From the NCBI RefSeq assembly GCF_036014115.1, contig NZ_CP107913.1:1736001-1800000 (forward strand): a stretch of 64,000 nucleotides of DNA. The letters run 5' to 3'. Below the pieces are notes generated by a model. The model was given only the letters and a program-made list of their open reading frames with translations. It had not been told where the DNA came from and ran no database searches. Position numbers and translations under genes: made by a program. This DNA comes from Streptomyces sp. NBC_00448. GTDB lineage: Bacteria > Actinomycetota > Actinomycetes > Streptomycetales > Streptomycetaceae. Positions 45,297 to 53,826 of the stretch are shown here, one piece after another; within the stretch, counting starts at the first letter, position 1, and each line of letters begins with the position of its first letter.

Positions 45297-45382
45297 GGCG
45301 CCGTGGTCTCCTCGTCGCTGGCCCTCCCGGGCGCCCGGTCAAGGGCGTACGGGGAGCGTCAGTCCTGCTATTACCACCCGAA

Positions 45383-45405
45383 GCCGCCCGCTTTCTGCGG
45401 GCGGT
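45383..45405 (-). terminator. Hairpin between infC and rpmI
   Basis: A nine-pair stem (GCCGCCCGC against GCGGGCGGT) with a 5-base loop, 30 bases after the infC stop and within the operon. There is no U-run, so it may be a partial terminator or an RNA processing and stability element that sets the infC to ribosomal protein ratio. Confidence 0.5.
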
Positions 45406-45434
45406 GCTTGCGGGGTACTACTCGAGCCGCGGTG

Positions 45435-46085
45435 TCAGCCGGCGTCGGCCGGAGCCTCGACCTGCTCCTCCGCCTCGGCGATCTCGCCGTCGTCACCGTC
45501 GTGGCCGGCGTCGCCCTGGCGCTCCGCCTTGCGGGCTGCCTGGGCCTCGCGGGCCTCGGCCATGGCCTCGGTCTTCTTCTTGTGCGGACCGAGGACCATG
45601 ATCATGTTGCGGCCGTCCTGCTTCGGGTTCGACTCGATGAACCCGAGGTCCTGGACGTCCTCCGCGAGCCGCTGGAGCAGGCGGTAGCCCAGCTCCGGGC
45701 GGGACTGCTCACGGCCACGGAACATGATCGTGATCTTGACCTTGTCGCCCTGCTTGAGGAACCGGACGACGTGACCCTTCTTGGTGTCATAGTCGTGCGG
45801 GTCGATCTTCGGCCGGAGCTTCATCTCCTTGATGACCGTGTGCGCCTGGTTCTTGCGCGCCTCACGGGCCTTCATGGCCGACTCGTACTTGAACTTCCCG
45901 TAGTCCATGAGCTTGCACACGGGCGGACGGGCGTTCGCCGCGACCTCGACCAGGTCGAGGTCATACTCCTGCGCAAGCTCCAGTGCCTTGGCAAGCGGCA
46001 CGATGCCTACCTGCTCGCCACTGGGACCGACAAGTCGCACCTCGGGAACGCGAATCCGGTCGTTGATGCGGGGCTCGGCGCTGAT
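45435..46085 (-). CDS. infC: Translation initiation factor IF-3
   Basis: A 216-residue IF-3: N-domain from about residue 16 ([14 protein letters not shown]), linker [10 protein letters not shown] and C-domain ([31 protein letters not shown]). An acidic extension of about 40 residues ends the protein. No ATG or GTG lies at the expected start. The reading frame [16 protein letters not shown] begins at an ATC (46083-46085) four bases after GAGGAGG, fitting the rare start codon by which IF-3 limits its own synthesis. The next in-frame GTG (46040) would remove conserved N-terminal residues. Confidence 0.95.
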   Translation of the reverse strand: MSAEPRINDRIRVPEVRLVGPSGEQVGIVPLAKALELAQEYDLDLVEVAANARPPVCKLMDYGKFKYESAMKAREARKNQAHTVIKEMKLRPKIDPHDYDTKKGHVVRFLKQGDKVKITIMFRGREQSRPELGYRLLQRLAEDVQDLGFIESNPKQDGRNMIMVLGPHKKKTEAMAEAREAQAARKAERQGDAGHDGDDGEIAEAEEQVEAPADAG

Positions 46086-46451
46086 GGGGCCTCCTCGGTT
46101 GCACGACGCGACTGACTGGCCGACAGCCGCGCTTTGGGTCGTCTTCTGCTACTACCCTGTGCGTCGTGCCCGAACGTCAAAAACGCCCCGTACGGCACAC
46201 AGGCGGGCTCCTCACAACCGGGAGCACCGCCGCGTTATTCCGCGGGGCGCATCGGACGGCGGGAGCCGGGCGCGCGACACGCCGACCGAAGCCGTCTGAC
46301 CGGGGACCCGTCGGCCGACGGGCCGAACAGGTGGGAGATCGGAGCCTCCACTTGGTGGCCGGACACGATGATGTCCGACCGGTCGTTAACCAAGCATAGC
46401 AGCGCGGACCCCAAGGCAGTAATCGGCCGGACGGGGCATATCGTGGCCGCC
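46086..46451. promoter_or_regulatory. infC leader and divergent promoter region
   Basis: 366 bases between infC and the divergent DUF1844 gene. On the minus strand, TTGACG (46175-46180) is followed 20 bases on by TAGTAG (46149-46154), a possible though loosely spaced infC promoter that would give a leader of about 55-60 bases. TATCGT (46439-46444) lies seven bases before the DUF1844 ATG, fitting leaderless transcription. No riboswitch or L20-type leader was recognised. Confidence 0.4.
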
Positions 46452-46832
46452 ATGAGCGACGCACCGGCCCCCACTCACGCCTCGGCCCCCGCCGCGGCAC
46501 CCGACTTCGACGACCTGACCCGCGACATCGCGGACGTCCCGGCGGTGGAGGTGATCACCACGGTAGCGGTCCATCTGATGAGCGCCGCCGCGGTGAACCT
46601 GGGGCTGGCCGAGGAGGGCGAGCAGCACAAGGACCTCGACGAGGCCCGCAAGCTCATCCAGGCGCTCGCCGGGCTGGTCAGCGCCAGCGCCACCGAGATC
46701 AGCTCCTTCCACGCCGCCCCGCTGCGGGACGGGCTGAAGTCGCTCCAGCTCGCCTTCCGCGAGGCGTCGGTGGTGCCCGACGAGCCCGGCCAGGGCCCGG
46801 GCGAGAAGTTCACCGGACCGGTCTACGGCTGA
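46452..46832 (+). CDS. DUF1844 domain protein
   Basis: A 126-residue soluble protein. The core DIADVPAVEVITTVAVHLMSAAAVNLGLAEE is the DUF1844 signature, followed by a helix DLDEARKLIQALAGLV. The function is unknown, but the gene is conserved beside infC in Actinobacteria and is probably cytoplasmic. An alternative GTG start lies nine bases upstream; ATG is preferred. No clear ribosome binding site. Confidence 0.88.
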   Translation: MSDAPAPTHASAPAAAPDFDDLTRDIADVPAVEVITTVAVHLMSAAAVNLGLAEEGEQHKDLDEARKLIQALAGLVSASATEISSFHAAPLRDGLKSLQLAFREASVVPDEPGQGPGEKFTGPVYG

Positions 46833-46843
46833 CCGCCGCGCTT

Positions 46844-47647
46844 CTACGCCGCCCCGCCCTCCTGGGTGCGGGCGGCGTTCTCCGCCTCGACGGCGGCGGC
46901 GCGGGCGGCCTTGGCGGCGGCCATCGCCGGGTGGGTGGTCTGGTGCACGAGCGCGGCGATCGCGGCGCCGACCAGCGGGGCGACCAGGAAGAGCCACACC
47001 TGGGTGAGCGCGGGGCTGCCGGCGAACAGCGCCGGGGCGAGGCTGCGGGCAGGGTTGACGCCGGTACCGGTCAGCGGGATGCCGACCAGGTGGATCACCG
47101 CCAGCGCGAGACCGATCGGCAGGCCGTCGAAGCCGACCACGGCGATCTTGTGCGTCACCGCGAGCACCACGAAGACCAGCAGGAAGGTCAGGATCACCTC
47201 GGCGACGAAGGCGCCGAAGATGTTGATGCCGACCGCCGAGCGGGTGCCGTAGCCGTTGGTGCCGAACGCGCCGTACCGCCTGAAGCCGGGCACCTGCTCG
47301 GCGACCAGCAGCAGGAGTGCGGCGCCCACGATCGCGCCGACGAACTGGGCGACCCAGTACTCCACCGCCCGGCGCAGTTCGATCCGCCCGGCCAGCAGCA
47401 TGCCGAGCGTGACCGCCGGGTTGACATGGCTGCCGGAGATGGGTCCGATCGCGTAGGCGATGGCCAGCAGCACGAAACCGAAGGCCAGCGCGATGCCGAG
47501 GGTGCCGATGTACGAGCCGGACAGCACCGCGGCGCCGACCGCGAAGAAGACGAGCGCGAGCGTGCCCACGAATTCACAGATGACAGCGCGGGTGTCGGTG
47601 GGGCGGTAGTTCATCACGTCCGCGGCGGTGAAGGTTGGCCGATCCAT
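46844..47647 (-). CDS. aqpZ: Aquaporin (MIP family, AqpZ-like)
   Basis: A 267-residue channel with six membrane helices and both NPA boxes (SHVNPAVTLG and GVNPARSLAP). Short half-helices and a His in helix 5 (AVIHLVGIPLTG) point to a water-selective aquaporin rather than a glycerol facilitator. The C-terminal 40 residues are an Ala/Glu-rich cytoplasmic tail. GAGGAGG precedes the ATG. It is convergent with the DUF1844 gene (11-base gap). The symbol is by similarity only. Confidence 0.87.
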   Translation of the reverse strand: MDRPTFTAADVMNYRPTDTRAVICEFVGTLALVFFAVGAAVLSGSYIGTLGIALAFGFVLLAIAYAIGPISGSHVNPAVTLGMLLAGRIELRRAVEYWVAQFVGAIVGAALLLLVAEQVPGFRRYGAFGTNGYGTRSAVGINIFGAFVAEVILTFLLVFVVLAVTHKIAVVGFDGLPIGLALAVIHLVGIPLTGTGVNPARSLAPALFAGSPALTQVWLFLVAPLVGAAIAALVHQTTHPAMAAAKAARAAAVEAENAARTQEGGAA

Positions 47648-47893
47648 CGCGCCTCCTCGAAATGATCAAACCTGCCTCTGCATTGTCGGCACAACGGGTG
47701 AATCGCACATCTCGGGGCATATGCGGCGCCCGTCCGGTGTGGGGAACGGACGGGTGAGCGGCGCGGGGCCCCAGCTCGGGGCCGGTTGGCGGCTGACCGA
47801 CGCCGGGCCTCGGCGCGGGGGCGGTGGGCGCGGGGCTGCGGACGGGCCCGGCTGGAACGCGGGCGCGGCGGAGCGGCGGCGCCCGGCAGGCGA

Positions 47894-48631
47894 TCAGCGG
47901 GTGAAGAGCGGCTCTCCCGGGAGGCTCGCCGTCGGCGGGAGGAGGGCCAGGTCCAGGCCCTGGACCAGTGCGGCACGCAGCGTCTCGTCGCCGGCCAGCG
48001 CCCCGGCCAGCCGGTTCGCGGCCGCCGTCACGTCGGCGCCCTCGGCGAGCACCAGGGTCAAGGTGCCGTCGGTGCCCGGGCCGCCGGGGGTGAGGTGGGC
48101 GCGGGCGATGCCCGGCTCGGCGGCGACGGCGGCTCGCAGCGCGGACCGCACCTCGGGGTCGGTCAGCGGGTCGGTACGGGCCGGTCCGGCCGCGGCGGCG
48201 CGCAGCGCGGCACCGGTCAGTTCGTACGTCACCGGTCCGGCCAGGTCGATCAGCAGCGTGTCCGCCTGCTCGTGGGCGAGCGCCTGGAGGGCCTGGTGCA
48301 GCGGCACCGCCACCGGGCGGGCGTCCGCGCGCCAACTCGCCAGCGACCGGGTCGAGGTGAAGGCGGGCAGCGCGCGCCGCCCGTCCGGCGCCTGGATGGT
48401 CGGCACCGCCATGTCGCTGCTCTTCTCCCGGGTCAGCCCGTCGGGTCCGGTCTCCGCCTCGCCGAGCACCGCCACGACCGGGACGAGCAGCCGTGCCCCG
48501 TGCAGCGCCGCCACCACGTCCGCGTCCGAGGCCCGCCCCGCCGCGTAGGCCGCGAGTGCTTCGGCCAGCGCCACGTCCGCCGACCCGTCGTCCTCCGCGA
48601 ACCCGGAGTCCGGAATATTCTTCAACGCCAC
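47894..48631 (-). CDS. SseB-family protein
   Basis: A 245-residue protein with an SseB N-terminal domain: ARLLVPVVAVLGE, PAFTSTRSLASW, and the helix PLHQALQALAHEQADTLLIDLAGP. An Ala-rich C-terminal half may be a second SseB-like domain. Such proteins occur near type VII secretion and ribosome genes in Streptomyces, but the role is unknown. It is upstream of nothing in its own direction except the aquaporin, 247 bases away. Confidence 0.8.
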   Translation of the reverse strand: MALKNIPDSGFAEDDGSADVALAEALAAYAAGRASDADVVAALHGARLLVPVVAVLGEAETGPDGLTREKSSDMAVPTIQAPDGRRALPAFTSTRSLASWRADARPVAVPLHQALQALAHEQADTLLIDLAGPVTYELTGAALRAAAAGPARTDPLTDPEVRSALRAAVAAEPGIARAHLTPGGPGTDGTLTLVLAEGADVTAAANRLAGALAGDETLRAALVQGLDLALLPPTASLPGEPLFTR

Positions 48632-48777
48632 GAAGGCACCCTATCCGCCGTGCCCGGCGCACCCCGGCGCGGTACCGCCGGCGCCGCCACACCACAGCCC
48701 GGACCGCCCACCGAACAGCCCGGGCCGCCCACCGACGCCCCGCGCCTTCCGCCGTGCCGCGCGGTGCGAACCCGCTC

Positions 48778-50043
48778 TCAGGCCCGCCGGCGGACCCGGA
48801 AGTAGAGCAGGCCCGCCACGGCGATGAGTGCGGCGCCGACCGCGGCGAAGGCGGTGGCCGCGCCGTTGGCGAGGAGCTGGGACGAGGAGGCGGCCGCGGG
48901 CGGGGCGGTCGGGCCGGGCGCGAAGTACGCGTGCGGGTAGGCCGCGGGCGTGGGCAGCACCGGGGCCGGCCTGAGCTTCTTCGCCGCGGCGAGCGCGGCC
49001 GCGGGGTCGATCAGCCCGGTGCCGACCTCGTCGTTCCGCCCGCCCGGGGGCTTGTCCAGCGTGGTGTCCTCCAGCACCTGCTTGACCTGTGCCGGGCTGA
49101 GCTTCGGGTTCGCGGAGCGGATCAGCGCGGCGGCCCCCGAGGCGTACGCGGAGGCCGCGCTGGTGCCCCATCCGTTGTAGTAGGTCCGGTCGGGGTCGGC
49201 GATGACGACCTCGACGCCGGGCGCGGAGACGGACGCGTACCAGCGGTGGGTGGAGAAGGAGGCGTGCTCGCCGTGCCGGTCGACCGCCGCCACGGCGATC
49301 ACCCCGGGATAGGCGGCGGGGTAGGAGGAGCGGTCGGCGGCGTCGCCGCCGTTGCCCGCGGACGCGACGACCACGACGCCCTTGCTCAGCGCGTAGCGGA
49401 TCGCGTCGTCCTCGGCGGCGACCGGCGCCGCGGTGGCGCTGTCGTCGCCGAGCGAGAGGTTGATGACGTCGGCGCCGTGGTCGACGGCCCAGCGGATGCC
49501 GGCGGGCAGGGCGTCGCCGCGGTCGGTCCTGGCCTTCTGCCGCTGCGGGTCCTTGTCCTCCAGGATCACCCGGACCGGCAGGATGCGGGCCTGCGGGGCG
49601 ATGCCGAGCACGCCGTCGCCGTGCCCCGGGCCGTGGCCGTGTCCGGCGATGATCGCCGCCATCCCGGTGCCGTGCTTGGCCCACGCCTTGTCACCGGGTT
49701 TCGCGCCGAACCCGACCTCGTCCTTGCCCTTGAGCACCTGGCCGGTGAGGTCGGGGTGGGTCGGGTCGACCCCGGTGTCCAGCACCGCCACGGTGACGCC
49801 GGCGCCCTTGGTGGTCCGCCACGCGGCTTGCGCGTGCAGCGCGGACAGCGCCCAGTCGGAGGCGCGTGCGTTGTCGGCGGCGGCGGGAGCGGCGGCGAGC
49901 GCGACCGTCGCACCGGCCGCCACCAGCGCGGCGAGGGCGCGGACGGCGGCGCTGGTGGCGCGTGCGCGGCGACGAGCGGGCGTGGCGGAGGGCGCGGTGG
50001 CGGCCGGAGTCGCTGCGCTGCGCGCGCGCTGGGCGGGGGTCAT
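48778..50043 (-). CDS. mycP: Mycosin-like subtilisin protease
   Basis: A 421-residue S8 protease of the type VII secretion-associated mycosin class. The signal peptide ends near AAPAAADNA (about residue 58). The catalytic triad is D89 (AVLDTGVD), H124 (KHGTGMAA) and S295 (GTSAASAYASG), with oxyanion N231. A Pro-rich linker and a single C-terminal membrane helix (LANGAATAFAAVGAALIAVAGLLYF) anchor it outside. Its ATG overlaps the stop of the upstream proline-rich membrane protein (ATGA). No ESX ATPase, WXG100 or EccB/D/E genes are in the window. Confidence 0.9.
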   Translation of the reverse strand: MTPAQRARSAATPAATAPSATPARRRARATSAAVRALAALVAAGATVALAAAPAAADNARASDWALSALHAQAAWRTTKGAGVTVAVLDTGVDPTHPDLTGQVLKGKDEVGFGAKPGDKAWAKHGTGMAAIIAGHGHGPGHGDGVLGIAPQARILPVRVILEDKDPQRQKARTDRGDALPAGIRWAVDHGADVINLSLGDDSATAAPVAAEDDAIRYALSKGVVVVASAGNGGDAADRSSYPAAYPGVIAVAAVDRHGEHASFSTHRWYASVSAPGVEVVIADPDRTYYNGWGTSAASAYASGAAALIRSANPKLSPAQVKQVLEDTTLDKPPGGRNDEVGTGLIDPAAALAAAKKLRPAPVLPTPAAYPHAYFAPGPTAPPAAASSSQLLANGAATAFAAVGAALIAVAGLLYFRVRRRA

Positions 50044-51347
50044 CCGTGGTGCTCCGAGCCGGTGGTCGGCGGGTGGCGCAGCGCGGCGACGGCCGTCTGC
50101 AGGTGGTCGTCGACGGCGGAGGCGAGCCCGGTGGCGTCGAAGCCGAGCCCGGCCTGCGCGGGCGCGGTGGTGGCGCCTTGCGCGTCGGCCTTGTCCGCGG
50201 GCTGTGGCTGGGGGACGGTGCGGCCGTCGGCGAAACCGCTGACGGCGTAGACCACGAACGGCAGGTCGGCGGAGACCTGGACGTCCCAACTCCCGCGCTG
50301 GCGGTCCCCGAAGCGGGCGGCGGGGGTGCCCGGGAACGCGACGGGCTTCGGCAGCAGGTCGATCCGCTCGCCGAGGTGCTGGTCGGTCCACCGCTTGGCG
50401 AGCGCGTTCATCGCCGGGGCCTGGCCGGAGCCGACGAGCAGGCCGACCGTGGTGACGGTGGTCGAGGTGCTGTCGACGTACGTGGCGCGCAGCAGGCGTG
50501 CGCAGCCGGCCGGCGCCAGCACCTGCTGGAGCAGCGGGTCGAAGGCTCCCGTGCACCTCGCGGGCGCGGCCACGCCGATCCGGGTCCAGGAGCGGTCGGC
50601 GCCGCCGGGCCCGCCGTTCTTGCCGTCGACGGATGGCGGGAACAGCTTGTCCACCGGGGTGTTGCGCCACACGTCGCGGGCCTGCGCGAACGCCTGCGGG
50701 CTGCCGTCCGCGACCGGCGCGGGCGGGTGCGGGGTGTGCGTGATCACGGCGCCCGCGACGGCCCCGCCGACCAGGCCGAGCCCGACCACCAGGCACGCGG
50801 CGGCGAGCACCCGCCGGCTGCGGGTGGAGGCGGCCCTGGCGGATGACGCGGGGACGGCCGGGTGCGTGTACGGAGGCGCGGGCGGCGCCGGCGGCGGCAC
50901 GGACGCGGCCGCGGCAGGCGGCTCAACGGGCGCCGGGGGAACGGCCCGTGCGGGCGGCGGGGATGCCGGCGGCGGCGGTATGAGGGGGGCCGCCGCGGTC
51001 GCCGGGCGGCGGGACGGCGGCGCCGGGGGCGTCGTGGGAGAGGTGCGCGGGGTCGCCGTGGCCGGTGGTCCGGCCGGCGGGGGCGGAAACGCCGAGGGCG
51101 GGACCGCGGACGGCGGCGCCGGGTGCGGCTGCTCCGCCGGCAGCGGTTGCGCGGCGGGCCGGGGCGGCGCGGAAGGCGGCGGGGGCACGGGAGTTGAGCG
51201 CTCCCGTTCCGGTGGGCCGGGTGGGTCGGATGGGCCGGGTGGGCCGAGTGGTGGCGGGGGCGGCCCGGCCGGCGATCGGCCGGCGGTGGGATGGAGGGTG
51301 GGGAAGGAAGCAGGCGGGGTGCTTCCGTTGTCCACTCCGGTGCTCAC
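50040..51347 (-). CDS. Proline-rich single-pass membrane protein, mycosin partner
   Basis: A 435-residue protein. The first 180 residues are disordered and extremely Pro/Ala-rich. One membrane helix follows (about 187-207, VLAAACLVVGLGLVGGAVAGAVI), then a roughly 225-residue extracytoplasmic domain with two cysteines (CTGAFDPLLQQVLAPAGC) and conserved-looking LLRATYVDSTSTTVTTVGLLV. It is translationally coupled to the mycosin gene, so it is probably a chaperone, inhibitor or scaffold for that protease; this is inference. No known family was recognised. GTG 51347 with GGGAG upstream was chosen over GTG 51389. Confidence 0.72.
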   Translation of the reverse strand: MSTGVDNGSTPPASFPTLHPTAGRSPAGPPPPPLGPPGPSDPPGPPERERSTPVPPPPSAPPRPAAQPLPAEQPHPAPPSAVPPSAFPPPPAGPPATATPRTSPTTPPAPPSRRPATAAAPLIPPPPASPPPARAVPPAPVEPPAAAASVPPPAPPAPPYTHPAVPASSARAASTRSRRVLAAACLVVGLGLVGGAVAGAVITHTPHPPAPVADGSPQAFAQARDVWRNTPVDKLFPPSVDGKNGGPGGADRSWTRIGVAAPARCTGAFDPLLQQVLAPAGCARLLRATYVDSTSTTVTTVGLLVGSGQAPAMNALAKRWTDQHLGERIDLLPKPVAFPGTPAARFGDRQRGSWDVQVSADLPFVVYAVSGFADGRTVPQPQPADKADAQGATTAPAQAGLGFDATGLASAVDDHLQTAVAALRHPPTTGSEHHG

Positions 51348-51439
51348 CCGGCGCTCCCTCGTGACCGTTCCCGTCGATGTGCGCGTCACTCTACGGGGTT
51401 GCTGCGGGGTGCGGTTGCCACTGGGCGGAGCCGAGGGGT

Positions 51440-51453
51440 CTACCGCTCGGTAG
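51440..51453. promoter_or_regulatory. Palindrome upstream of the PLP enzyme gene
   Basis: CTACCGCTCGGTAG has perfect 6-base arms and lies 22 bases before the ATG at 51476. The shape fits TetR-family operators (ACCG-nn-CGGT). It overlaps the probable -10 region (TAGGTG), so binding would repress. Confidence 0.4.
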
Positions 51454-51475
51454 GTGTGTCTGGCAGGCTGCGTCC

Positions 51476-52681
51476 ATGGCCCACCGCACTGCCGACCGGG
51501 TCCGGTACGACCGGGCCACCGCGCACCTCGACGCGCCGCTGGCGATCGTCGATCTCGATGCCTTCGACGCGAACGCCGCGGACCTGGTCCGGCGGGCGGG
51601 CGGGAAGCCGATCAGGATCGCGTCGAAGTCGGTGCGCTGCCGCGCGTTGCTCGAACGCGCCCTGGCCCGTGAGGGTTTCGAGGGCATCATGTCCTTCACC
51701 CTCGCCGAGTCGCTGTGGCTGGCCCGCACCGGTTTCACCGACGTGCTGCTGGCCTACCCGTCCGCCGACCGGGACGGCTTCGCCGAGCTGACCGCCGACC
51801 CGAAGCTGGCCCGTACGGTCACGGTGATGGTCGACGACCTCGCGCAGCTCGACCTGATCGACGCGGCGCGCGGCGCGGGCGGCACCGAGACGGTCCGCGT
51901 TTGTCTCGAACTCGACACCAGTCTGCGGAAGTTGGGCGGCCGGTTGCGTATCGGCGCGCTGCGCTCGCCGTTGCACTCGCCGGAGCGCATAGCCGACACG
52001 GCCCGCGCGATCGGCGCCCGGCCGGGGTTCCGGGTGGTCGGCATCATGGCCTACGAAGGGCACATCGCGGGGGTCGGTGACACGCTGAAGGGCCGCCCCG
52101 CACGGTCGTTGGCGATCCGGCTGATGCAGTCCGCGGCACGCCGGGAGCTGGCGGCGCGGCGCGCGGAGGCGGTACGGGCGGTCCGCGCGGTCGTGCCCGA
52201 CCTGGAGTTCGTCAACGGCGGCGGCACCGGCAGCGTGCAGTCCACCGCGGCGGAGAACGCGGTCACCGAGATCGCGGCCGGCTCCGGCCTCTACGTGCCG
52301 CGGCTGTTCGACAACTACACGTCCTTCCGGGGCCGCCCGGCCGCGCTGTTCGGCCTGCCCGTGGTGCGCCGCCCCGGCGTCGGCGTGGTCACGGTGCTCG
52401 GCGGCGGCTACCCGGCCTCGGGCGCGGCGGGCGCCGACCGGCTGCCGGTGCCGTACCTGCCGGAGGGGCTGCGCTACGACGCGCAGGAGGGGCCGGGCGA
52501 GGTGCAGACCCCGCTGCTCGGCTCGGCCGCCGACGACCTGCTGATCGGCGACAAGGTGTGGTTCCGGCACGCGAAGGCGGGCGAACTGTGCGAGCGCTTC
52601 GACCGGTTGCGGCTGATCGAGGGCGACCGGGTGGTGGCAGAGGTGCCGACGTACCGGGGCGAGGGGAAAACGTTCCTGTGA
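51476..52681 (+). CDS. PLP fold-type III amino acid deaminase/aldolase-like protein
   Basis: A 401-residue protein of the alanine racemase N-terminal fold. The PLP lysine is K51 in RIASKSVRC. The barrel shows VCLELDTSLRKLGGRL, VVGIMAYEGHIAGVG and FVNGGGTGSVQST, and the C-terminal D-Ser dehydratase-like beta domain carries a likely metal-site pair near VWFRHAKAGELCERF. It resembles the D-threonine aldolase/amino-acid deaminase group; the exact reaction is not certain. A single-gene unit with a terminator after it. Confidence 0.82.
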   Translation: MAHRTADRVRYDRATAHLDAPLAIVDLDAFDANAADLVRRAGGKPIRIASKSVRCRALLERALAREGFEGIMSFTLAESLWLARTGFTDVLLAYPSADRDGFAELTADPKLARTVTVMVDDLAQLDLIDAARGAGGTETVRVCLELDTSLRKLGGRLRIGALRSPLHSPERIADTARAIGARPGFRVVGIMAYEGHIAGVGDTLKGRPARSLAIRLMQSAARRELAARRAEAVRAVRAVVPDLEFVNGGGTGSVQSTAAENAVTEIAAGSGLYVPRLFDNYTSFRGRPAALFGLPVVRRPGVGVVTVLGGGYPASGAAGADRLPVPYLPEGLRYDAQEGPGEVQTPLLGSAADDLLIGDKVWFRHAKAGELCERFDRLRLIEGDRVVAEVPTYRGEGKTFL

Positions 52682-52688
52682 GCGGCGC

Positions 52689-52723
52689 GGTGGCGACCCC
52701 CGAACGGTCGGGGAGCCGCCACC
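52689..52723 (+). terminator. Terminator after the PLP enzyme gene
   Basis: GGTGGCG-A-CCCC pairs with GGGG-AG-CGCCACC around an 8-10 base loop, starting eight bases after the stop codon. It also lies downstream of the convergent DUF2510 gene. Confidence 0.65.
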
Positions 52724-52773
52724 TCGTTGCCGGATCGGCGGCGGCCGGGGCTGTCAGGCGCCCGGGCCGCCGG

Positions 52774-53769
52774 TCAGACGCCGGTGCCGCCGGTGCTCCC
52801 GCCGGAGCCGGCGCTGCTGTCGGCCTTGATGCCCTGGGTGATCTGGTCGATGACGTCCTGACCGGGCGCCTTGGCGGTGATGTCGAAGCCGAAGCGGACG
52901 ATGACGATCTGGCTGCTGTGGCTCGGTGAAGGGAACGCGAGCGACTCGACGTAGCCGCCGGTGCCCGACTTGGTGCTGATCTTCCAGCGGACCAGGTAGC
53001 CCTGCTGTCCGGCGACGGTGACCGCCTTGGACTGGAGCTGCTGGTGCGAGGTCGTCGCGCCGTAGGTGTCGGAGTTGTAGGACGAGGACGCGTTGCCCGC
53101 GATGTCCTGCTTGGCGGCGGCCTCGGCCGTGGTCGCGGTGATCTTCAGCGACTTCGCGGGTTCCGAGTAGGCGCCGCCGAGCGAGCAGGACTGCTGGCCG
53201 GTGGTGTCGTTGGGGCAGTCGTAGCTGCCGGTGGAGACGCTTGCGCTGCCGTCCTGGGAGGTGCCGCCGGTCCAGCCGTCGAGGACGGGCAGGCTGATGC
53301 CGTCGAGGAGGTCCACGGCCGGGCCGCCGTCGGAGGGGGCGCCGGGGTCCGTCGGGTCGTCCGGGTTCTGCGACTGCGGGTCCTGCGGTCCGCCGGTGTG
53401 CTGCGGCAGGGTGGCGCTCGGCGTCGGGCTGTTCTTCTTGTCGGCGCTGTCACTGCCGTTGTTGCCCACCGCGACGACCGCGGCGACGATGCCGCCGATG
53501 ACGACGAGCGCGACCACGATGGCGATCGCCACGGTGCGCGGCCGCCGGTTGCCGCCGCCCGGCGAGCCTATGACGTCGCCCGAGGGGTACGGCGCGTACG
53601 AGGGCTGGCCGCCGTAGGGCTGCTGCCCGTTCGCGGGGGCACCGGTCGGCACGGGCGCCGTCCTGGTGTACTCCGTCCACGTGGTCCCGTCCCACCAGCG
53701 TTCCATGGCCGGGCCGTTGCCTGTGTGCCCGGGCTCTGGGTACCAGCCGGGCGGGGTCGTCGTCGTCAC
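52774..53769 (-). CDS. DUF2510 membrane protein
   Basis: A 331-residue protein. The N-terminal DUF2510 motif (PPGWYPEPG, then RWWDGTTWTEY) is followed by a Gly/Pro/Tyr-rich linker, one membrane helix (about 80-102, VAIAIVVALVVIGGIVAAVVAVG) and a Ser/Thr/Pro-rich spacer. An outer domain of about 190 residues (VDLLDGISLPVLDGWTGG ... GQQGYLVRWKISTKSGTGGYVESLAFPSP) ends it. DUF2510 proteins are actinobacterial and of unknown function. A single-gene unit. Confidence 0.85.
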   Translation of the reverse strand: MTTTTPPGWYPEPGHTGNGPAMERWWDGTTWTEYTRTAPVPTGAPANGQQPYGGQPSYAPYPSGDVIGSPGGGNRRPRTVAIAIVVALVVIGGIVAAVVAVGNNGSDSADKKNSPTPSATLPQHTGGPQDPQSQNPDDPTDPGAPSDGGPAVDLLDGISLPVLDGWTGGTSQDGSASVSTGSYDCPNDTTGQQSCSLGGAYSEPAKSLKITATTAEAAAKQDIAGNASSSYNSDTYGATTSHQQLQSKAVTVAGQQGYLVRWKISTKSGTGGYVESLAFPSPSHSSQIVIVRFGFDITAKAPGQDVIDQITQGIKADSSAGSGGSTGGTGV

Positions 53770-53826
53770 GGCGTCACCTTATGGCCCCAGCATGAGAATC
53801 CTGTAAGGACGGGGGTCACATCCCGG

